A stretch of 64,000 bases of DNA from DASYTH01 sp035762905 (GCF_035762905.1 NZ_DASUCC010000080.1:27094-91093); one strand, 5' to 3'. Shown: positions 8,149 to 16,229, counted from the first letter of the stretch. Notes: generated by a model from the sequence alone, not told the origin. A program made the numbers and translations.

Positions 8149-9573
8149 CTATCGGCTGATGACCACGGTTGTCAGGGACCGTGGGGCTAGCTCGACCGCC
8201 AGGCGCCGGTCGCGCACGGAAAGCGTGCCGGTCCTGGACAAGGAGTGCGTCTCGTCGGTCAGGTACACCGCCGCGCGGTGCGAGCGGGACGCCTCGCGCA
8301 GGGCGAAGTCCGTGCGGGTGGCGGTGGTGTTGGTGTTCAGGATCTCGATCACCTTGCTGCCGTCGGCGTTGCGGAATGCCGAGACCTTGACGCCGGGAGC
8401 GGTGCTGGCGGCCGCCACCCGGTCGGCGTCGGGGCGGATGAACCGGCTGTAGGCGGCCATCGCCCACAACCGTTTCGACACGTGGTAGTTGGCGCCGTCG
8501 AGCTGGATGAACGCCCGGGTGGCGCCGAGCGACGCGCCGAACCAGTAGACGTAGGCACTGGCACCGGCCAGGGTGAGCGTGTCGTGGATGTTCTCGGCCA
8601 CGGTGATCCCGGCCCAGCCGCTGCCGTCGTCCCACGCCTCGTTCCAGGTGTTTCCGTTGGGCTGCCACTCGGTCATCCACACCGGGCGGCCGGTGGGCAG
8701 CGGGCGGTTGGCCGGGTTCTTGTACGGGTGTCCGGTGTGGACGGTCACCAGCCGCCGGGCGGCCGGGTCGGCTTCGATCGCCGTGGACAGCACCTCCTGC
8801 TCGGTCCAGCCGGCGCCGTCACAGCAGACCAGCCGGGCGGGCAGGCCGGACCGGGCCAGGGTCGGGCCGAGAACCTTGACGAAGTCCACGATCTGCGGGC
8901 CGTCGAAGCGCATCGAGGCGTAGGTCGCGGTGAAGTCCGGCTCGTTGGTGAAGCCGAGATCGGTGATCCGGATGCCCTCGCGGGCGTAGAACCTGGCGTA
9001 CTGCGCCAGATAGTCGGCGTAGGCCTGGCGCCAGTCGCCGCTGGCGCACGAGGTCCCGGGCAGACCGCAGAGCATGCCGCCGTTGCGGTCGTCGCCGTTG
9101 GTCTTCATGTATCCGGGCGCGCTCCACGCGTCGGCGAAGAACCGCCGGACACCGTAGGCCTTGGCCTCCTTGGCAAGCCACACCTGGCCGCCGTCGTAGC
9201 CATCCCACTCGTACCGCGGCGGCGCGGCCGGCCCGCCGGGGTCGACCGGCTGGATGGAGCGCATCAGGTCGTACGGGGCCTGCGGCGAGGACCCGATGCC
9301 CAGGCGCAGGATGGACAGCCCCGCACCGTTTTCGCGGGACAGCAGCAGGTCCAGCACCGCGCGCTGGTTCTCCGGCGGGAGGCCGAACAACCCGTTCATC
9401 GCCGCCGCCCGCTGGAACGCCTGCGCGAAGCCGAAACCGTCGATCGACTGCAGCCGGTCGCCGAAGTCGATCCGACCGGCCGCGCCGTGGGTGGCCGCCG
9501 CGGGCGTTACCCCGGTCAGCGCGACGGCACCCAGCGCCGCGACCGCCAGCCGAAGCAGTCGCCGTCCGGACAT
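8149..9573 (-). CDS. Secreted GH30 xylanase-type glycosidase
   Basis: Family GH30 glycoside hydrolase, 474 residues, probably a glucuronoxylanase or xylobiohydrolase-type enzyme acting on xylan outside the cell. The N-terminus MSGRRLLRLAVAALG is a signal peptide ending near THGA. The acid/base glutamate is in LGFTNEPD and the nucleophile in VWMTEWQP; the C-terminal beta-sandwich is present. A longer in-frame extension only overlaps GH10 codons, so I start at the ATG at 9571-9573, five bases after the GH10 stop. The pairing with GH10 in one operon supports a xylan role. The GH30 subfamily is uncertain. Confidence 0.9.
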   Translation of the reverse strand: MSGRRLLRLAVAALGAVALTGVTPAAATHGAAGRIDFGDRLQSIDGFGFAQAFQRAAAMNGLFGLPPENQRAVLDLLLSRENGAGLSILRLGIGSSPQAPYDLMRSIQPVDPGGPAAPPRYEWDGYDGGQVWLAKEAKAYGVRRFFADAWSAPGYMKTNGDDRNGGMLCGLPGTSCASGDWRQAYADYLAQYARFYAREGIRITDLGFTNEPDFTATYASMRFDGPQIVDFVKVLGPTLARSGLPARLVCCDGAGWTEQEVLSTAIEADPAARRLVTVHTGHPYKNPANRPLPTGRPVWMTEWQPNGNTWNEAWDDGSGWAGITVAENIHDTLTLAGASAYVYWFGASLGATRAFIQLDGANYHVSKRLWAMAAYSRFIRPDADRVAAASTAPGVKVSAFRNADGSKVIEILNTNTTATRTDFALREASRSHRAAVYLTDETHSLSRTGTLSVRDRRLAVELAPRSLTTVVISR

Positions 9574-9578
9574 GCGGC

Positions 9579-10673
9579 CTACCGCCCGGCCAGGGCGAGT
9601 ACGGCCTGCAGTTCCCGGTAGCCCGGTTTCGCCGCGAAGTTCTCGTCCAGCAGGTTCGCCGCGCCCTCGCCGGTGAAGAACCCGGGCACCCAGGAGTACT
9701 TGTCGGTGTAGCCCCACACCGTGAACGAGGTGCACTTACGGGCCAGCAGGCAGCCCTGCAGCAGCACGCTGTAGCCCTGCGCCTGGGCCTGCAGCTTGAC
9801 CGTGTCCGGCGGCATGATCATGCGCACGTCCACCTCGGTGATCGACGTCTCCAGGCCGAGGTCCTCGAACCGGCGCAGGTTGGTCATCACCTCGGACGCC
9901 GAGTGGAAGCCGAACTGCACGCCGTAGTGCCCCTGCGCGCCGAACCCGTCGACCGGGACGCGCTGCCGCAGCAGGTCCTTGACCAGCTGGAAGTAGGCGT
10001 CGCTCTTGGCGTTGAGCCCCTCGACGTTGTAGTCGTTGAGGTACAGCTTGACCTTCGGGTCGGCCTGCCGGGCCCAGCGGAACACGTCGGCGATGTAGCC
10101 GGGGCCGAGGTTCTGCAGGAAGATCGTGTCGCGCAGGTTCGCGTCGTCATCGATCACCTCGTTGACCACGTCCCACTGGTAGAGCTTGCCGCGGAAGTGC
10201 GAGGCCACGTCGATGACGTGCTTGCGCAGAATGTTGCGCAACTCGGCCGGGCTGATCTCGCCGCTCGCGACGCCCTCGGTGAGCCAGGTCGGAAGCTGGT
10301 TGTGCCACAGCAGGGTGTGGCCGCGGACCTTCTGGCCGGACCGCTTGGCGGCGGCGATCAGCTCGTCGGCGGCGGTGAAGTCGAGCTTGCCGCGCTCGGG
10401 CTCGAGCAGCTGCCACTTCATCACGTTCTCGGCCGTGATCGAGGAGAACTCGGTGGCGATCCGCTCGCGATAGACCGTGTCGGCGTTGAACGCGTCGTAG
10501 TCGACCGCGGTGCCGATCAAGAGATCCTGGCGTTTGGCCAGGTCGCGCAGGGGTGAGTCGACGGGCACGGTGTGTCGCTGGGTGCCCGCGTCGTCGGCGG
10601 AGCTGGTCAGGCTGACGGAGTAGAGGATCGATGCGGCCAGGACGGTGACGGCCGCGATGCTGGTCAGCTTCAT
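9579..10673 (-). CDS. Secreted GH10 endo-1,4-beta-xylanase
   Basis: Family GH10 xylanase, 364 residues, cutting the xylan backbone outside the cell. A signal peptide (about residues 1-26, MKLTSIAAVTVLAASILY) is followed by the TIM-barrel. Typical motifs are present: ITAENVMKW, RGHTLLWHNQLP, the acid/base glutamate in WDVVNEVID, and the nucleophile in SITEVDVRM. No carbohydrate-binding module is attached, so it is a compact single-domain enzyme. It is the first gene of a two-gene operon with GH30. The promoter region to 10892 carries two perfect palindromes, and the divergent LacI gene is the likely repressor. Confidence 0.95.
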   Translation of the reverse strand: MKLTSIAAVTVLAASILYSVSLTSSADDAGTQRHTVPVDSPLRDLAKRQDLLIGTAVDYDAFNADTVYRERIATEFSSITAENVMKWQLLEPERGKLDFTAADELIAAAKRSGQKVRGHTLLWHNQLPTWLTEGVASGEISPAELRNILRKHVIDVASHFRGKLYQWDVVNEVIDDDANLRDTIFLQNLGPGYIADVFRWARQADPKVKLYLNDYNVEGLNAKSDAYFQLVKDLLRQRVPVDGFGAQGHYGVQFGFHSASEVMTNLRRFEDLGLETSITEVDVRMIMPPDTVKLQAQAQGYSVLLQGCLLARKCTSFTVWGYTDKYSWVPGFFTGEGAANLLDENFAAKPGYRELQAVLALAGR

Positions 10674-10708
10674 TGCACGGCTCCTCGGCCGAGGTGATGT
10701 GACTGTTT

Positions 10709-10722
10709 CCGAAATATTTCGG
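10709..10722. promoter_or_regulatory. Palindromic operator, GH10/LacI divergent promoter
   Basis: CCGAAATATTTCGG is a perfect 14-bp palindrome 36 bases upstream of the GH10 start. CGAAA-n-TTTCG-type palindromes are typical of xylanase promoters controlled by LacI proteins in actinomycetes (from memory). It is the best candidate binding site for the regulator at 10893-11924. Confidence 0.7.
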
Positions 10723-10727
10723 TAATG

Positions 10728-10748
10728 CTTCCGGTACTCTACCGGAAG
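10728..10748. promoter_or_regulatory. Second perfect palindrome in the xylanase promoter
   Basis: CTTCCGGTA at 10728-10736 and TACCGGAAG at 10740-10748 are perfect 9-bp inverted arms around CTC. The site starts five bases after the first palindrome. It may be a binding site for a second regulator or a leader structure of the divergent genes. Confidence 0.5.
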
Positions 10749-10892
10749 ATTAGGGGGCCGGGGTTTTGAGCGTCAAGCGACACTCGGCCGTGAAACCAGC
10801 AGGCAAGAGGGGAAACCGAGCCACCCGGGGCATATGCTGGGCGGCGCAACCTTTCGGCCACAGGCCGAACGGGATGGCGTAAGGAGAGGCCC

Positions 10893-11924
10893 TTGACGAT
10901 CGACGGGGAACGCAAAGTCACCATCACCGCCATCGCGCGCGAGGCCGGTGTCTCGGTCCCGACCGTGTCGCGGGTGGTGAACGGCCGGTCCGACGTGTCA
11001 CCGGCGACGCGCGCCCGGATCGAGGAGCTGCTCCACGAGCACGGCTACCGCAGGCGGACCTCCCGCCGCCGGGACCGCGCCGGCCTGATCGACCTGGTCT
11101 TCAACGACCTGGACAGCCCATGGGCCGTGGAGATCATCCGTGGGGTGGAGGAGGTCGCGCACGCCGCCGCCGTCGGCACCGTGGTCTCCGCGGTCCACCG
11201 CCGCTCCACCTCCACCCGGCAGTGGCTGGAGAACCTGCGCACCCGGGCGTCCGACGGCGTCATCCTTGTGCTCTCCACCCTGCAACCCACCCACCAGGCC
11301 GAGCTGCGCCGCCTCAACGTCCCGATCGTCGCCGTCGACCCCGCCGGCGGCCCCGCCCTCGACATGCCCACCGTCGGCGCCACCAACTGGGCCGGCGGCC
11401 TGGCCGCCACCGAACACCTGATCTCGTTGGGCCACACCCGGATCGGCTTCGTCGCCGGCCCCCCGCGCCTACTCTGCAGCCGCGCGAGGCTGGACGGCCA
11501 CCGCGCCGCCCTCGAGGCCGCCGGCATCGACTCCGACCCCGACCTGATCCGCCCCGGCGACTTCTACCACGAAGGCGGCTTCCAAGCCGGCCGCGCTCTC
11601 CTCGAGCTCCCCAATCCCCCCACCGCCATCTTCGCCGCCAGCGACCAGATGGCCTTCGGCGTCTACGAAGCCGCCCGCCAGCACGGCTTCCGCATCCCCG
11701 ACGACCTCAGCGTCATCGGCTTCGACGACCTCCCAGAAGCCCGCTGGTCCTCACCCCCACTCACCACCATCCGCCAACCCCTGGCCGAAATGGGCACCCT
11801 CGCCGCCCGCACAGTCCTGCGCCTAGCCAAAGGCGAAGAAGTCGAAAGCCCCCGCGTCGAGTTGGCCACCCACCTCGCCGTCCGCGACAGCACCGCCACC
11901 CCAGGCAAACCCAAGCGCAGGTAA
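10893..11924 (+). CDS. LacI-family regulator, probable xylanase repressor
   Basis: LacI-family protein of 343 residues. The DNA-binding region ITAIAREAGVSVPTVSRVVN is at about residues 11-30, and the effector-binding core follows, ending with LTTIRQPLAEMG and LAVRDSTATPG. The start is TTG at 10893, chosen because AAGGAGAGG lies just upstream with good spacing. The gene is divergent from the GH10-GH30 operon and shares a 219-bp region with it that holds two palindromes, so it very likely represses the xylanases and perhaps itself, with a xylo-oligosaccharide as inducer (inference). A 24-bp terminator follows directly. Confidence 0.92.
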   Translation: MTIDGERKVTITAIAREAGVSVPTVSRVVNGRSDVSPATRARIEELLHEHGYRRRTSRRRDRAGLIDLVFNDLDSPWAVEIIRGVEEVAHAAAVGTVVSAVHRRSTSTRQWLENLRTRASDGVILVLSTLQPTHQAELRRLNVPIVAVDPAGGPALDMPTVGATNWAGGLAATEHLISLGHTRIGFVAGPPRLLCSRARLDGHRAALEAAGIDSDPDLIRPGDFYHEGGFQAGRALLELPNPPTAIFAASDQMAFGVYEAARQHGFRIPDDLSVIGFDDLPEARWSSPPLTTIRQPLAEMGTLAARTVLRLAKGEEVESPRVELATHLAVRDSTATPGKPKRR

Positions 11925-11931
11925 CCAAAGA

Positions 11932-11982
11932 GCCCGATGTCCGACGGGCGGCGCCGCAGGCGCCGCCCGTCGGACATCGGGC
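11932..11982 (+). terminator. Perfect 24-bp-stem terminator
   Basis: Arms 11932-11955 and 11959-11982 are perfectly complementary over 24 bp around a three-base GCA loop. The core is GGCGCCGCAGGCGCC (11950-11964). It starts eight bases after the LacI stop codon. The same core recurs at 14248, 14753 and 41445. Confidence 0.85.
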
Positions 11983-12035
11983 GCGTTTGACGTACCGTGC
12001 CTGATGCGCCACTCTGTGCGAGAACGGTTCTCTAC

Positions 12036-12047
12036 ATTTCTCGAAAT
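12036..12047. promoter_or_regulatory. ATTTCTCGAAAT palindrome before the DUF6879/XRE cassette
   Basis: ATTTCTCGAAAT, an imperfect palindrome, ends 11 bases before the start of the 78-residue gene and overlaps its leader. Eleven of its bases (TTTCTCGAAAT) recur inverted at 13726-13736, near the end of the cassette. It could be the binding site of the cassette's own XRE regulator. Confidence 0.4.
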
Positions 12048-12058
12048 GAGGTGCGCTC

Positions 12059-12295
12059 ATGCGCGCTCGATTCCTCGGCAAGGATCCCGACTCAGACGTG
12101 GACGGCTCGCCCACCCTGTTCGCGACGGATCGAACGGACCGCGTGACCTACATCGCGCAGGGCTGGAAGGTCACCGACCCGCAGGTGTTGGCGGACATCG
12201 GCCCGGTACCGGTCCACGAGACGCTGATCGAGATCCCCGAAGACGTGCTGGAGTTCTACACTCGCCGCTACCAGGAGCAGGAGGGCGAAAACTGA
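12059..12295 (+). CDS. Small conserved actinobacterial protein (78 aa)
   Basis: Protein of 78 residues and unknown function, rich in acidic residues, with no membrane segment or signal peptide. The start is supported by GAGGTG at 12048-12053 with a five-base gap. The gene ends in CTGA, where its stop overlaps the presumed CTG start of the DUF6879 gene, and an XRE regulator follows. In actinomycetes such small genes often precede DUF6879 and DUF5753-type genes, so I read the three as one transcript. No function can be assigned. Confidence 0.7.
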   Translation: MRARFLGKDPDSDVDGSPTLFATDRTDRVTYIAQGWKVTDPQVLADIGPVPVHETLIEIPEDVLEFYTRRYQEQEGEN

Positions 12296-12834
12296 ACCGA
12301 CTCATCCGACTCGGGCCGGAGTTCCGCCAGCTCTTCCACTCGTTCGAGCACACGGCCTACCGGCTCGAGGTCCGCGACGCCTACAACGTCAGCTATGAGC
12401 ACGAGTCGATGCGGAAGTTCCTCGCCGGCGAGCCGGACGATCGGATCTGGAAGCGGAGTTGGCTGGATATGGTGCGCGAGGCGACGGCCGCCGGACGGCG
12501 GTTCCGCCGCGTCCGGGTGGTGACACTGCCGCTCACCGACTACAGCCGGTTCGGCCTGTGGGGTGCGCAGTCCAACAACGCCGCAGGCGAGGACATCCGT
12601 TACCTGCCCAGGGACAAGGCCGAGGCCATTGGCCTACCCAACCACGACTACTGGCTGTTCGACTCGACCAAGCTGCTTCACATGCACTTCGACGATGACG
12701 ACGTTCCTCTCGACCACGAGTTCGTCGACGATGCGGCCGAGATCGTGCGACACAACTACTGGCGTGACGCCGCCTGGCATCACGCGATCAAACGGGACGA
12801 CTTTGCCAAAGAACAAGGCCTCGGGCTCGACTAA
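12292..12834 (+). CDS. DUF6879 family protein
   Basis: Protein of about 180 residues matching the DUF6879 family from memory: the N-terminal GPEFRQLFHSFEHTAYRLEV and the later DYWLFDSTKLLHMHFD are typical. Function unknown; cytoplasmic. I propose the rare CTG start at 12292-12294, because family members begin just before this point and the CTGA overlap with the upstream stop mimics the usual ATGA coupling. The upstream part of the open frame is only the neighbour gene read out of frame. It sits between a small unknown gene and an XRE regulator, an arrangement seen repeatedly in actinomycetes. Confidence 0.75.
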   Translation: MNRLIRLGPEFRQLFHSFEHTAYRLEVRDAYNVSYEHESMRKFLAGEPDDRIWKRSWLDMVREATAAGRRFRRVRVVTLPLTDYSRFGLWGAQSNNAAGEDIRYLPRDKAEAIGLPNHDYWLFDSTKLLHMHFDDDDVPLDHEFVDDAAEIVRHNYWRDAAWHHAIKRDDFAKEQGLGLD

Positions 12835-13687
12835 CGTCCACGAAGCCCGGACCGCACTCGGCAAACGACTCCGCGAGGCTCGCCAGGTCGCCGGCCTGAA
12901 CGGGCGACAGCTCGCGGAGTCGTTGTCGTGGCCGCCGTCCAAGGTGTCCAAACTGGAGAACGGCCGCCAGACCCCGACCGACGACGACATCCGTGCCTGG
13001 ACCGACGCCACGCACACCCAGGACGAAACCGACGCGCTGCTCGCCTCACTACACACGCTGGAAGTTCAATACGCCGAGTGGCAACGCATCTTCCGAACGG
13101 GTCTGAAGCCTCGACAGCGACAACACCTGGAGTGGGACCAGAAGACGCGCTTCATCCGTGCCTTCGAGGCGTCCCTGATCCCCGGATTGTTACAGACCGC
13201 GGAGTACGCCCGATTTCGCTTCGCCGATGGCATTCGCCGGCTGAAGCTTCCGAACGACCTCGATGATGTTGTAGCCCTGCGGGTGAAGCGGCAGGAGATC
13301 CTGTACCGCCCGGATAAGCGGTTCCACTTCGTGCTGACCGAAGCGGCGCTCAGATACCGCCTGTGCCCGACCGAAGTCATGATCGGACAACTCGACCGAC
13401 TGCTTTCCCTGTCCCAACTGCCCAACGTGCGGCTCGGCATCATCGCCTTCGAGACGCAGTACGACACCGCACCGAAGCACGGCTTCTGGATCTACGACGA
13501 GGAGCGCGTGCTGATCGAAACGGTTTCGGCCGCACTCGACCTCCGACAGCCACAGGAGGTCGAACTGTACGCCAACACCTTCGAGCAACTGGCCGCCGTC
13601 GCCAGTTACGGCCGAAGCGCGCGAAAGATCATCAATCGGGTGATCGGTGACATCGCACCCGAGGATGAGTCCGGCGATAGCGGCTGA
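12803..13687 (+). CDS. XRE-family regulator with DUF5753 domain
   Basis: Helix-turn-helix protein of 294 residues. The XRE DNA-binding domain spans about residues 15-70 (LREARQVAGLNGRQLAESLS, then KVSKLENGRQTP), and the remainder is the DUF5753 domain typical of WhiJ-like actinobacterial regulators, including the LIPGLLQTAEYA motif. I favour the TTG at 12803, with GGGACGAC upstream; it overlaps the end of the DUF6879 gene by 32 bases. The rest of the long open frame upstream is shadow. Target genes are unknown; the ATTTCTCGAAAT words flanking the cassette are candidates. Confidence 0.85.
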   Translation: MPKNKASGSTNVHEARTALGKRLREARQVAGLNGRQLAESLSWPPSKVSKLENGRQTPTDDDIRAWTDATHTQDETDALLASLHTLEVQYAEWQRIFRTGLKPRQRQHLEWDQKTRFIRAFEASLIPGLLQTAEYARFRFADGIRRLKLPNDLDDVVALRVKRQEILYRPDKRFHFVLTEAALRYRLCPTEVMIGQLDRLLSLSQLPNVRLGIIAFETQYDTAPKHGFWIYDEERVLIETVSAALDLRQPQEVELYANTFEQLAAVASYGRSARKIINRVIGDIAPEDESGDSG

Positions 13688-13725
13688 TTTCCGCGAACCC
13701 CAGGGCAATCGAAATATCTCTAGAA

Positions 13726-13736
13726 ATTTCGAGAAA
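13726..13736. promoter_or_regulatory. Inverted copy of the TTTCTCGAAAT word
   Basis: ATTTCGAGAAA is the reverse complement of 12037-12047. It lies within a longer symmetric AT-rich stretch (13711-13736) upstream of the next gene. The AT-rich composition contrasts with the surroundings and suggests a promoter or operator. Confidence 0.35.
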
Positions 13737-13778
13737 CTGGCCAGCAGTCACCCCCGAGGCCGTCTTACGTTCAGCTTC

Positions 13779-14237
13779 GTGCGGACCACGCCATCGTTGC
13801 TCGACGAGCTTCACCTGCTGCTGGACCGGCTCGGCCGGTGCGGGTACCTCATCCATCAGTTCGACCATGACGGCCGGAACGGCCCCGCCACGGTCGCGGG
13901 CGTGCTGGATTGGGGCGGCTGCGCCGATGTCGTGATCCTGCACGACGAGACGCACGCGGTGGCCTACCGGATGCCGACCGAGCCCGGGACCGACGTGCTC
14001 GCCCCGACAGCCGTGTTCTGGTCCTACGCGAGCTGCCCGGTCTGGACCCTGCGGGCGCTGCTCACCCTCGCCCCGCCCGGCCATCCGGACGCCCCGGTCA
14101 CCCTCACCGCCGCCCCGCCCGGCCTGGGCCTGGCCAGTGACCACCGCCTACCAGTGCGCGTGCGCAGACGCGTGTGGCTGAACAACCCACAACTCTCCCA
14201 CCGGCTCGTGAACCCAAGCGCTGGTAACCGGCCCTGA
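13779..14237 (+). CDS. Hypothetical protein (about 152 aa)
   Basis: I do not recognise this protein. From the GTG at 13779 it has 152 residues; an upstream ATG at 13647 would add 44 residues that overlap the XRE gene and cross a probable operator, so I prefer the later start. Visible features are a hydrophobic core (ATVAGVLDWGGCADVVILHD), a WSYASCPVWTLRALL stretch and a basic C-terminus. No signal peptide is present. Its stop codon lies inside the stem of the following terminator. It may belong to the XRE/DUF5753 locus. Confidence 0.5.
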   Translation: MRTTPSLLDELHLLLDRLGRCGYLIHQFDHDGRNGPATVAGVLDWGGCADVVILHDETHAVAYRMPTEPGTDVLAPTAVFWSYASCPVWTLRALLTLAPPGHPDAPVTLTAAPPGLGLASDHRLPVRVRRRVWLNNPQLSHRLVNPSAGNRP

Positions 14238-14278
14238 CCGATGGGGCGGCGCCGCAGGCGCCGCCCCATCGGTCAGGG
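14232..14278 (+). terminator. Perfect 22-bp-stem terminator
   Basis: Arms 14232-14253 and 14257-14278 are perfectly complementary around GCA, with the shared core GGCGCCGCAGGCGCC at 14248-14262. The hypothetical gene's TGA (14235-14237) is inside the left arm. Confidence 0.8.
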
Positions 14279-14321
14279 CATGTCGCGTGCCGCCCGGGAT
14301 CGGGTTGGTTAGGTTCCGGCC

Positions 14322-14699
14322 ATGACGGCGCCAGCGGCAGACGACGATGTGGAATCGGTGATCAGCAGTGAATTGCGGTTGCTGAGGCCGGAGGTGCGGA
14401 GATCCGCCGCGCAGGTCGAACGGCTGTTGCATCCTGACTTCTTCGAGTTTGGCGCATCAGGTCGTCGGTGGGACAGAACGGCCATGGTTGCCGCCATCGG
14501 CCGGGAGCTCACCGATGGCGACCTGCCGACCGTGTCCGAGATGCACGGCGTTCGCCTGGACGACTCGGTTGTACTGGTCACGTATGTGACCGATCGTCCC
14601 GATCGGCGGGCGCGACGAAGTTCCATTTGGCGCAGGGTCGACGATGGAACTTGGCGGTTGTACTTCCATCAGGGAACGGTGCTCAGGGACTCATCGTGA
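14322..14699 (+). CDS. NTF2-like (DUF4440) protein
   Basis: Protein of 125 residues resembling the SnoaL/DUF4440 nuclear-transport-factor-2-like fold: an N-terminal helix (VISSELRLLRPEVRRSAAQV), the motif LLHPDFFEFGASGRRWDR, and late beta strands ending WRRVDDGTWRLYFHQGTVL. Members are small cytoplasmic cone-shaped proteins, some enzymatic and many of unknown role. No partner gene is evident; hairpins separate it from both neighbours, so it is probably transcribed alone. Confidence 0.75.
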   Translation: MTAPAADDDVESVISSELRLLRPEVRRSAAQVERLLHPDFFEFGASGRRWDRTAMVAAIGRELTDGDLPTVSEMHGVRLDDSVVLVTYVTDRPDRRARRSSIWRRVDDGTWRLYFHQGTVLRDSS

Positions 14700-14743
14700 C
14701 GTAGCGGTCCGGGGGGTTGACGCGGGTGGGGGTGTGCCGGGCG

Positions 14744-14776
14744 CCGCCGCGCGGCGCCGCAGGCGCCGGGCGGCGG
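14744..14776 (+). terminator. Hairpin with the shared GGCGCC-GCA-GGCGCC core
   Basis: Arms 14744-14758 and 14762-14776 pair with one mismatch around GCA. It lies 45 bases after the stop of the NTF2-like gene and is its probable terminator. Confidence 0.65.
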
Positions 14777-14847
14777 TGGCGGGTTGACCTTGAACCGGAC
14801 AAGTTTCTTAACAGAGACAAACCCCCCGGGGTGGGTAGCCTGGATGG

Positions 14848-15516
14848 ATGGCCCGGGCCGGATTGTTCTCGCTGATGGTGGGCGTCGTGTTGATGCTGGC
14901 GCTGCATGTGGTGCCGCCGACCGACCAGATCAGTCCGGTACGGCGGACGCTGAGTGAGTATGCGCTTGGGCCGAACAAGTGGATGTTCGACGTGGCGGTG
15001 CTCGCCGTGGCCCTCGGGTCGGCGTTGTTGTTCGGGGAGTTGGTGCGGCGGCGGGCGATCAGGACGGTCTCCGCGCCGGTGGTGTTTGGTGCGCTGTGGA
15101 CGGTCAGCTTGCTGGTGATCGTCGCCTATCCGAAGAACAACTGGGCCATCGGGCCGAGCATGGGCGGGATGGTGCACCGGTACGCCAGCATCGTCGGGTG
15201 GGTGGCACTGCCGTTGGCCGTGCTGCTGGTGGCAAGAGCGGCGTTTCCGGAGATGGCGGGGTGGCGGTGGGGGGCACGCGCCATGGCGTTGCTGACATTG
15301 GGGTGGTTCGGGGCGATCCTCGTCGGGGTGGTGAACTGGCTGGCCGGTGGGGTGTCGTGGTGGCGGTTCCTGCCGTTGGGGATCGTGGAGCGGGGGCTGG
15401 CGGCGAGCGCGGCGGCGGCGATCGGGGTGGTGCTGGTCGGGATGGTCCGGACCAGCAGGGTTCACTCGGATACGAACCAGACGCCGACCGCGGGTTCGGT
15501 GCCGTCGTTGCGGTAG
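14848..15516 (+). CDS. DUF998 family membrane protein
   Basis: Integral membrane protein of 222 residues with six predicted helices, for example LFSLMVGVVLMLALHVV (about 5-21) and WVALPLAVLLVARAAF. The TLSEYALGPNKWMF motif after the first helix and YPKNNWAIGPSMGG-type segments fit the DUF998 family, whose function is unknown. Its 3' end overlaps the convergent XRE-cupin gene by 55 bases, with no terminator between. Family assignment is from memory of the motif pattern. Confidence 0.75.
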   Translation: MARAGLFSLMVGVVLMLALHVVPPTDQISPVRRTLSEYALGPNKWMFDVAVLAVALGSALLFGELVRRRAIRTVSAPVVFGALWTVSLLVIVAYPKNNWAIGPSMGGMVHRYASIVGWVALPLAVLLVARAAFPEMAGWRWGARAMALLTLGWFGAILVGVVNWLAGGVSWWRFLPLGIVERGLAASAAAAIGVVLVGMVRTSRVHSDTNQTPTAGSVPSLR

Positions 15517-16091
15517 CTGTGCGGGGTGGTGGACTCGAACGAGATCGAGTCGCCGGCCGAGACGAGGATCTCCTCGAAGCCGAGGGTGAGCACGAGTTCG
15601 CCGCTGATCAGGTAGCCGAACTCGGCGCCGTGGTGGCGCATCAGGCCGCCGTTGCTCGATGAGGTGCCGCCGGGGGGATAGGTGACCAGGAGGAAGTCCA
15701 CCCCGTGCGGCGGGAGTTCGCCGAGGCGTTCCCAGGTGACGCCAGTGTCCAGGGTGAGGGCCTGCCGGTCGACGGCGTGCACGACCGGGCCGATGCGCAG
15801 GCCGCGGGACGAGCCGAGCGCCTCGAGCAGGGTGCCCGGCGCGGCGGGCGTGGTCACCGGCGGCGCCGGCTCACGCAGCGCGGCGTCGAACACCTCCTGG
15901 ATGGACACGCCCAGCGCGGAGGTGATCGCGTAGAGGGTGCTCACCGATGGCTGGCTCTTGCCGTTCTCGATCTGGGAGATCATGCTCGCCGAGACGCCCA
16001 CCTCGCTCGCCAGGGCGCGCAGGCTGACTCCACGCTGGATCCGCTCCTCTCGGATGCGCTGACCCAGCGACGGCAGCTCGGACGCGGCCAT
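15462..16091 (-). CDS. XRE-cupin regulator of the M24 operon
   Basis: Protein of 209 residues with an N-terminal XRE helix-turn-helix (about residues 10-65, RIREERIQRGVSLRALASEV, then SQIENGKSQPSVSTLY) and a C-terminal cupin domain (about 130-205, HHGAEFGYLISGELVLTL) that likely binds a small effector. Proteins of this build commonly control amine or amino-acid catabolism. The gene is divergent from the M24 hydrolase operon with 138 bp between start codons, and two copies of a 17-bp operator-like word lie there, one near each gene. It probably controls both directions. Confidence 0.9.
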   Translation of the reverse strand: MAASELPSLGQRIREERIQRGVSLRALASEVGVSASMISQIENGKSQPSVSTLYAITSALGVSIQEVFDAALREPAPPVTTPAAPGTLLEALGSSRGLRIGPVVHAVDRQALTLDTGVTWERLGELPPHGVDFLLVTYPPGGTSSSNGGLMRHHGAEFGYLISGELVLTLGFEEILVSAGDSISFESTTPHSYRNDGTEPAVGVWFVSE

Positions 16092-16102
16092 CCCCGACTC
16101 CT

Positions 16103-16119
16103 TTCAAGTGGTGCTGAAC
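16103..16119. promoter_or_regulatory. XRE-cupin operator copy 1
   Basis: TTCAAGTGGTGCTGAAC, 12 bases upstream of the XRE-cupin start. It matches the word at 16147-16163 at 12 of 17 positions, including AAGTG and TGCT. Confidence 0.5.
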
Positions 16120-16146
16120 GGTCATTATGCGCCATCCACCCCGGGT

Positions 16147-16163
16147 GTTAAGTGATGCTTGAC
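16147..16163. promoter_or_regulatory. XRE-cupin operator copy 2
   Basis: GTTAAGTGATGCTTGAC, within the interrupted palindrome GTGTTAAG-n5-CTTGACAC (16145-16165, one mismatch). It is 44 bases from copy 1, about four helical turns, and 67 bases upstream of the M24 start. The pair suggests cooperative binding. Confidence 0.55.
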
Positions 16164-16229
16164 ACTCGGCGGACCCGGTTTTACGGTCGGCAGGCACACC
16201 TCCCCCAACGACGCGGATCGAGGTGCCCG

